Source: Paulownia fortunei
Taxonomy: Eukaryota; Streptophyta; Magnoliopsida; Lamiales; Paulowniaceae
Assembly: GCA_019321725.1 (NCBI GenBank)
Contig: CM033110.1
Coordinates: 9,727,278-9,791,277 of the forward strand
DNA: 64,000 nucleotides
Direction of reading: 5' to 3'
A program made the translations under genes and the position numbers. Each line of letters opens with the position of its first letter. Position 1 is the stretch's first letter. Below, piece after piece: positions 59,664-64,000 of the stretch. The notes beneath the pieces were generated by a model. That model saw only the letters and a list, made by a program, of their open reading frames with translations. It was not told the origin of the DNA and searched no databases.

Positions 59664-61522
59664 TGTTCATGAAATATTTTGCAAACCACAAGTGCACGGT
59701 GTTAAGTTTTAATACAACGGTGAGTTGAGTATCATATCCACAAGGATTGTAATAAAAAATTGTATCAAGTACTGTAATTCAAATAGTCCTAATTTTATCT
59801 AAAAAATCGAATAATGATTGGTAATTAAGGTAAAGTAAGATAACAAAATGTAAAGGTAATAGTGGAGTTCTTAGAAGCAATACAACAAACGCCTAATAAA
59901 CAAGAAACTCTAGAAGAATGACTCACCTAATTATCACTTATGATATTCCTTCCAAAATATACCAATTCAAGTCAACAATATATATAACTTAAGAATTCCT
60001 AAGCTCATAGATTTCCTCTCTCGAGTGCCGAATTGACTGTGAGTTCTAACATGAATTTCAATATCTCTATAAAAACTCAAGAATTAAACTCTACAAAAGT
60101 TCAATTAATTCTTCTTCAAAACTTCAAAAGGTTTCATAAGTTTTTCAACTCTATGATTCCTATGTTGTCTTACTCTTATGATTATGTATAATCATTCCTC
60201 TCTTGAGTATCAAATCTCATACATCAACAGTCTGAATTAATGGCTAAATAATTAAGATGCAATATTAAACAAGATAACATAAACAATGTGAATAACTTGA
60301 ACTAATATTGATTGAAATTCAAAACATAAGATCAAATAAGGTTACATCATCCTCTAGAAAGAAAAATTTAGTTCCTAATGGATGAATACAACTTCAAGAA
60401 ATAAAAGAAAGAACATGAAAATTGTTCATTAATTTATGAAGTGAGAGAAATGATTGAAGCTCTCCTTGTCTCCAAGAGTGGCTTCTTCTTCTTAAAAAAT
60501 AGCTTTCTTCTCTCCAAACCTCCCTTTCTTTTGGTTCCAGAAAAATGAATGACTTTTGTCTCTAGGAACTAATTCCTCAATGCCTCTTGGTTGATACAAT
60601 CTTCTCCTTTTAACTCATTTCAATTATTTCTTCTCCAAAAAAATCCTAAAATTCCTCCTCTTTTTATGGCTTCTCCCATTTTTTCTCTCCACCAAATCCA
60701 TTTTCTTAGCAAGTTGTCCCGCAAGAGATCCACAAAGTTATTTTTAGAAGTTGGATTTAATAGGTTTTGCCCAAAATCCGAGTCAAAAGATCTCACTTTC
60801 AAAATTTTCAAGTCATTTGGCGCCTTGGCGCATAAGAACGACGCCTAAGCACCATGTATTATATTTCAACACTTCAGATGGCACCTAGGCACCTTGTATT
60901 CTATTTTGGCAGCCTCAGATGGAGCCTAGGTGCCTTGTTTTGGCACCTAGGCACTGTTGCTGTTGTTTTTCCCTCTTTCACTTCAGTACTTTTACACTAT
61001 TTAGCCCATTTCAACTGATTTTTGACCTCTTTAGAGGATGAATTGGCTTCTTATGTCTTCTATTGAATTGTATCTGTATATCTTTTATTTCCATAAGTAT
61101 ATGAATCAACTAAATATGACATATGTGGAGAGAGTTATGCTTGAAATACTAAGATGTGTCATCCCAGAAAATTTCAACCTAGTGCTGACTCTTGAACTCG
61201 ATTTTTCTCATTAAAATCAACAGAAATGGATTTTGTGGTAAACATAAAAGTTATAGATATATCTATTTTATTTCCATAATCAAGTCAAAATTATATTTGA
61301 GTAAAGAGTTATGATTGAAATACGAAAATTGCCATCAATCGCACCACAGTTCACATTCTTCAACATTTCAACCAAGTTTTTGGTTTCTTTCCATTTTCTT
61401 CTCCTTTTGTCATTACCTACAAGATTTCAAACTAAATGCATAAAAAGTAATAAAAACACTTGAAAACAAACCAAATGTTAATCAAAAGGTATATGAATTG
61501 TTGGTATAAAACCAACTTATCA
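59664..61522 (-). mobile_element. Solo LTR D2 (family D) inside RT of element D
   Basis: The 1859-bp stretch begins TGTTCATGAAATATTTTGC and ends ACCAACTTATCA, the reverse complement of the terminal sequences of D's own LTR. Both sides carry GGCTC. When the LTR and one GGCTC are removed, the RT reading frame continues in phase. Nothing of an internal region remains, so it arose by recombination between the LTRs of a full element. It contains a short array (60818-60957) with variants of GGCACCTAGGCACC. Confidence 0.93.
60818..60957 (-). repeat. Short repeats of (T/A)GGCACCTAGG type in solo LTR D2
   Basis: About three 40-45-bp units, each with a form of GCACCTAGGCACC plus CTTGTATT(A/C)TATTT; GCGCCTTGGCGC nearby is a perfect inverted repeat. 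The paired LTR at 54733-56298 keeps one such unit. Confidence 0.65.
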
Positions 61523-61527
61523 GGCTC
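61523..61527 (+). other. Target site duplication GGCTC, right copy
   Basis: Identical to 59659-59663. Confidence 0.92.
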
Positions 61528-61925
61528 CTCATTTGATATACATCTACATAATCTTTCTCTTGTTTTGTAGAGATGTGAGGAGACTAAACTTGTTTTAAAT
61601 TAGACAAAATGACATTTTATGGTAAAAGAATGTATTGTTTAGGTCACCAAGTGTCCTCTAAAACACTTAAGGTAGACAGAGAAAAAATTATTGTTATTAA
61701 AAAAACTTCCACCACCACTCAATTTGAAAGTTATTCGTAGTTTTTTGGGACATGTTGGGTTTTATAAAAGATTCATTAAAAATTTTTCAAAAATTATAAA
61801 ACCTTTGTGTAACCTTTTGGAAAAAGATGAGCTATTTAATTTTAAGGATGATTGCCTACAGGCCTTTGATCACATCAAGAAGACTCTTATTTTAGCTCCT
61901 ATTATGGTGGTACCAAATTAGACCT
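61523..61925 (+). pseudogene. Athila-like RT, C-terminal part
   Basis: Resumes in frame: GSSFDIHLHNLSLVL, stop, RCEETKLVLN, then after stops FMVKECIV and GHQVSSKTLKVDREKIIVIK. The open frame 61691-61921 adds LPPPLNLKVIRSFLGHVGFY, KRFIKNFSKIIKPLCNLLEK, and a DCLQAFDHIKKTLILAPIMV block, the RT thumb/connection of Athila elements. Stops at TGG and CAG/CAA-derived codons. Confidence 0.85.
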
Positions 61926-62330
61926 AACCATTTGAGCTTATATGTGATTCTAGTGATTATGCGGTTGGAGTGATGTTAGGACAGAGAAGAGATAAAATTT
62001 TTAGGGCCATTTACTATGCAAGTCGAATACTTGATGATTGCCAATAAAATTACACCACCACTAAAAAAAATTATTAGTTATTGTTTTTGTATTTGATAAA
62101 TTTTGTTCTTATCTTGTAGATACCAAAGTGATAGTGTATATCGATGATGCTACTATCAGGTACCTCTATGCTAAAAAGGATGCAAAACCAAGGCTAATTC
62201 GGTGGATAATCCTTCTTCAAGAATTTAATCTTGAAATCATAGCCAAGAAAGGAAATGAAAATGTGGTGGTGATCACTTATCAAGGTTGGAGCAAAAAAAT
62301 GAGAACTTTGAAGGGCTAATTAAAGAATTT
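61926..62330 (+). pseudogene. Athila-like RNase H
   Basis: PFELICDSSDYAVGVMLGQR then KIFRAIYYASRILDD, a stop and NYTTT (about 61930-62055), then [20 protein letters not shown] and [20 protein letters not shown] (open frame 62128-62319). First and last catalytic Asp positions appear as CDSS and YIDDA (family YTDHA). Middle part near 62060-62120 is frameshifted. Confidence 0.8.
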
Positions 62331-63340
62331 TTCCCATATAAGTTTATTTTGGCAATCAAAGATAATTTACCTTGATATGCAGATTTTGTAAATTATCTTG
62401 CAGGTAGATTATTTCCCCTAGACCTCACATATCATCAAAAGAAAAAATTCTTACATGATGTGAAATCATATCTATGGGATGATCCCTTGCTCTTCAAAAG
62501 GTGTTCAGATTCTTTGATTCGGAGATGCATTCTAATAGAGAAAACAAATGAAATTCTAAAGCATTGTCATTCATGCCCATGTGGTGATCATTTTGGACCT
62601 ACAAGGACAGCTTCTAAGGTATTATAATCCAGTTTTTATTGGCCAACTTTGTTTAAGGATTGTTATGCTTTTGTGTAGACATGTGACCAGTGTCAAAGGG
62701 CTGAAATAATTACTAGACCCCATGAGCTTCCTTTAACTAACATGATGGAAGTTGAACTCTTTGGGGTTTCGGGGATTAACTTCATGGGACTATTTCCTCA
62801 ATCAAATAGTCGATCATATATTTCGCTTGTTGTGGATTATGTTTTCAAGTGGATAGAAGCAATTGCTACACGTACTAATAATGCCCATGTAGTGCTTAAA
62901 TTCTTGCACAAACACATTTTCCCTCGTTTTGGCACACTATGTAGGTTCTCATTTTTGCACTAAAATGTTTAATAACGTTTTGGCTAAGTATGGTGTAAGA
63001 CACAAGGTAGCTGTTGGATATCATCCACAATCAAATGGACAATCTGAAATCTCAAACCAGGAAGTAAAGTAAATCCTTGAGAAAACCGTAAGCATTAATC
63101 GAAAGGAATGGGCATATAAGCTTGATGATGCATTGCGGGCATACCGCACACTATATAAAACTCTTATAGGTATGTCTCCTTATCGATTAGATTATGAAAA
63201 AGCTTGTCACCTCCCAATTGAGCTAGAACATAGAGCATATTAGGTTGTACAAGAATTAAATTTTGATACAAAGGTAATTAGAGAAAAAAGATTATTGCAA
63301 CTCAATGAAATGGAGGAATTTAGGCTTGTTTTCATGTGTG
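62331..63340 (+). pseudogene. Athila-like integrase
   Basis: Zinc-binding region: HSCPCGDHFGPTRTASKVL (about 62570-62620) and TCDQCQRAE (62680) keep His and both Cys. Core: VELFGVSGINFMGLFPQSNS, where the family has G-I-D-F, so the first catalytic Asp is Asn (62777). Then VVDYVFKWIEAIATRTNNAH and FLHKHIFPRFGT (open to 62963). The second Asp block is shifted; a HPQSNGQ-like block (about 63024) and [20 protein letters not shown] (about 63180-63240) follow. The end blends into the spacer after LNEMEEFRL, so the C-terminal part is missing. Confidence 0.82.
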
Positions 63341-64000
63341 TTGTTTTATTTCTTGTTATTCTTATATTGTTTCATAACATGATGATTGTTCCTTGATATT
63401 TTACTCATTTTTGTAGGATAAAGGCTGAAGAAAAAAAAAAGCAGGGCTATAATTCCTAAAGAACACCAACAGGAAAGTCCTCTTATTTTACAATTTTCTC
63501 AATCATTGAGGGCAATGCTTATATTAAGTTTGGGGGGAGGGAGGGAGTTTAGGATAATTGCTTGTTGCTAGAAGTTTAGTACTTATTTGTAGCTTGTTAA
63601 GTTTGGTTCATTGACTTATTTAGTTTATTGATTGTCAAGTTTAGTGATGAACTATGTGCATGTTTGAAAATAAATAAATAAATAAATAAAAATTAAATAT
63701 TAGAATATGTACGTTTGTTTACGTGCCTAAACATCAAAAATTGATTTTATTTACTTTATGAGGTCTTGTGAATCTTGATGCACTAAGTAGTTTATTGAGT
63801 TACTTTTAATTATTTAGAGATAGTTTATAAGGTCTAATTATTTTTTAAATGATCTCACCAACCTCTAGAACTTGTTTGATCACTAGTCAAGGCGAAATCC
63901 TAAGTGGCATAGCATTAAGGAGATGATTTAGGCTATTTTTGGATTATTTGAGCCTTTGAAGCCAACCTATACTTAAATTATTCCCTAGTGTCCCCTCTTG
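63341..64000 (+). mobile_element. Post-pol spacer of element D
   Basis: Contains TCATTGAGGGCAATG then AAGTTTGGGGGGAGG (63504-63541), the non-coding signature that also follows pol in element E (about 13063-13107). AAGGCGAAATCCTAAG at 63889 and TTTAGGC(T/C)AT match 13512 and its surroundings. No open frame of note; an env-like gene is not present within the window. Confidence 0.65.
63668..63692 (+). repeat. (AAAT)n microsatellite
   Basis: About six units of AAAT/AATA in the spacer of element D. Confidence 0.9.

Larger units (their letters stand above)
54733..64000 (+). mobile_element. Athila-like element D (3' end beyond window)
   Basis: 5' LTR (54733-56298), Asp-tRNA-like primer-binding site, gag, protease, RT, RNase H, integrase and post-pol spacer in Athila order on the + strand. 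RT is split by a solo LTR of the same family. No 3' LTR is reached. The element begins with a clean LTR inside the protease of A4, so D is the younger of the two. All domains carry stops; catalytic residues are lost in RT and integrase. Confidence 0.85.

Overview
The window is a nest of decayed transposable elements from a large, AT-rich flowering-plant genome. The evidence is three plant Ty3/gypsy lineages (chromovirus of Tekay/Del type, Tat type, Athila type), two Mutator-like elements (MULEs), and primer-binding sites of plant type (initiator-Met tRNA and an Asp-tRNA-like site). I see no convincing host gene, rRNA, tRNA or CRISPR array. AT richness suggests a dicot, but the species cannot be told from the sequence. 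A run of 100 N (44882-44981) marks a scaffold join, so linkage across it is unproven.

Layout, left to right. 1-2483: 3' part of a long LTR (family B). 2484-3691 and 12759-15732: an Athila-like element ('E') split by a complete 9.07-kb chromovirus ('A1', 3692-12758) flanked by a near-perfect 5-bp target duplication. 15733-23523: a Tat-type element with gag, protease, RT, RNase H and integrase in order, then short repeats and a decayed antisense reading region. 23524-26866: a partial family B LTR (+), a 0.3-kb Tat integrase fragment and a partial chromovirus LTR (-). 26867-32300: the 3' part of a MULE transposase, a TA-rich array with a 245-bp higher-order period, and a plant mobile domain (PMD) gene split by a 2.19-kb solo LTR (family C). 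32301-39394: chromovirus 'A3', inserted into the PMD gene. 39395-41565: 5' part of a second MULE (-). 41725-44881: start of a family C element, running into the gap.

After the gap, 44982-53220 is the best-preserved element, chromovirus 'B2' on the minus strand. It sits in the 5' part of another chromovirus ('A4', 53221-54732), which is cut on its right by an Athila-like element ('D', 54733 to the window end). D's reverse transcriptase is itself interrupted by a solo LTR of its own family with an exact 5-bp target duplication (GGCTC).

Every coding region carries stops, frameshifts, deletions or lost catalytic residues, so no element here looks autonomous. Relative order follows from nesting: E predates A1; the PMD-MULE predates C1 and A3; A4 predates B2 and D; D predates the solo LTR inside it. 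The most interesting parts are the MULE-PMD locus, the 245-bp higher-order TA array, the antisense region of the Tat element, and the solo LTRs whose removal restores the interrupted reading frames.
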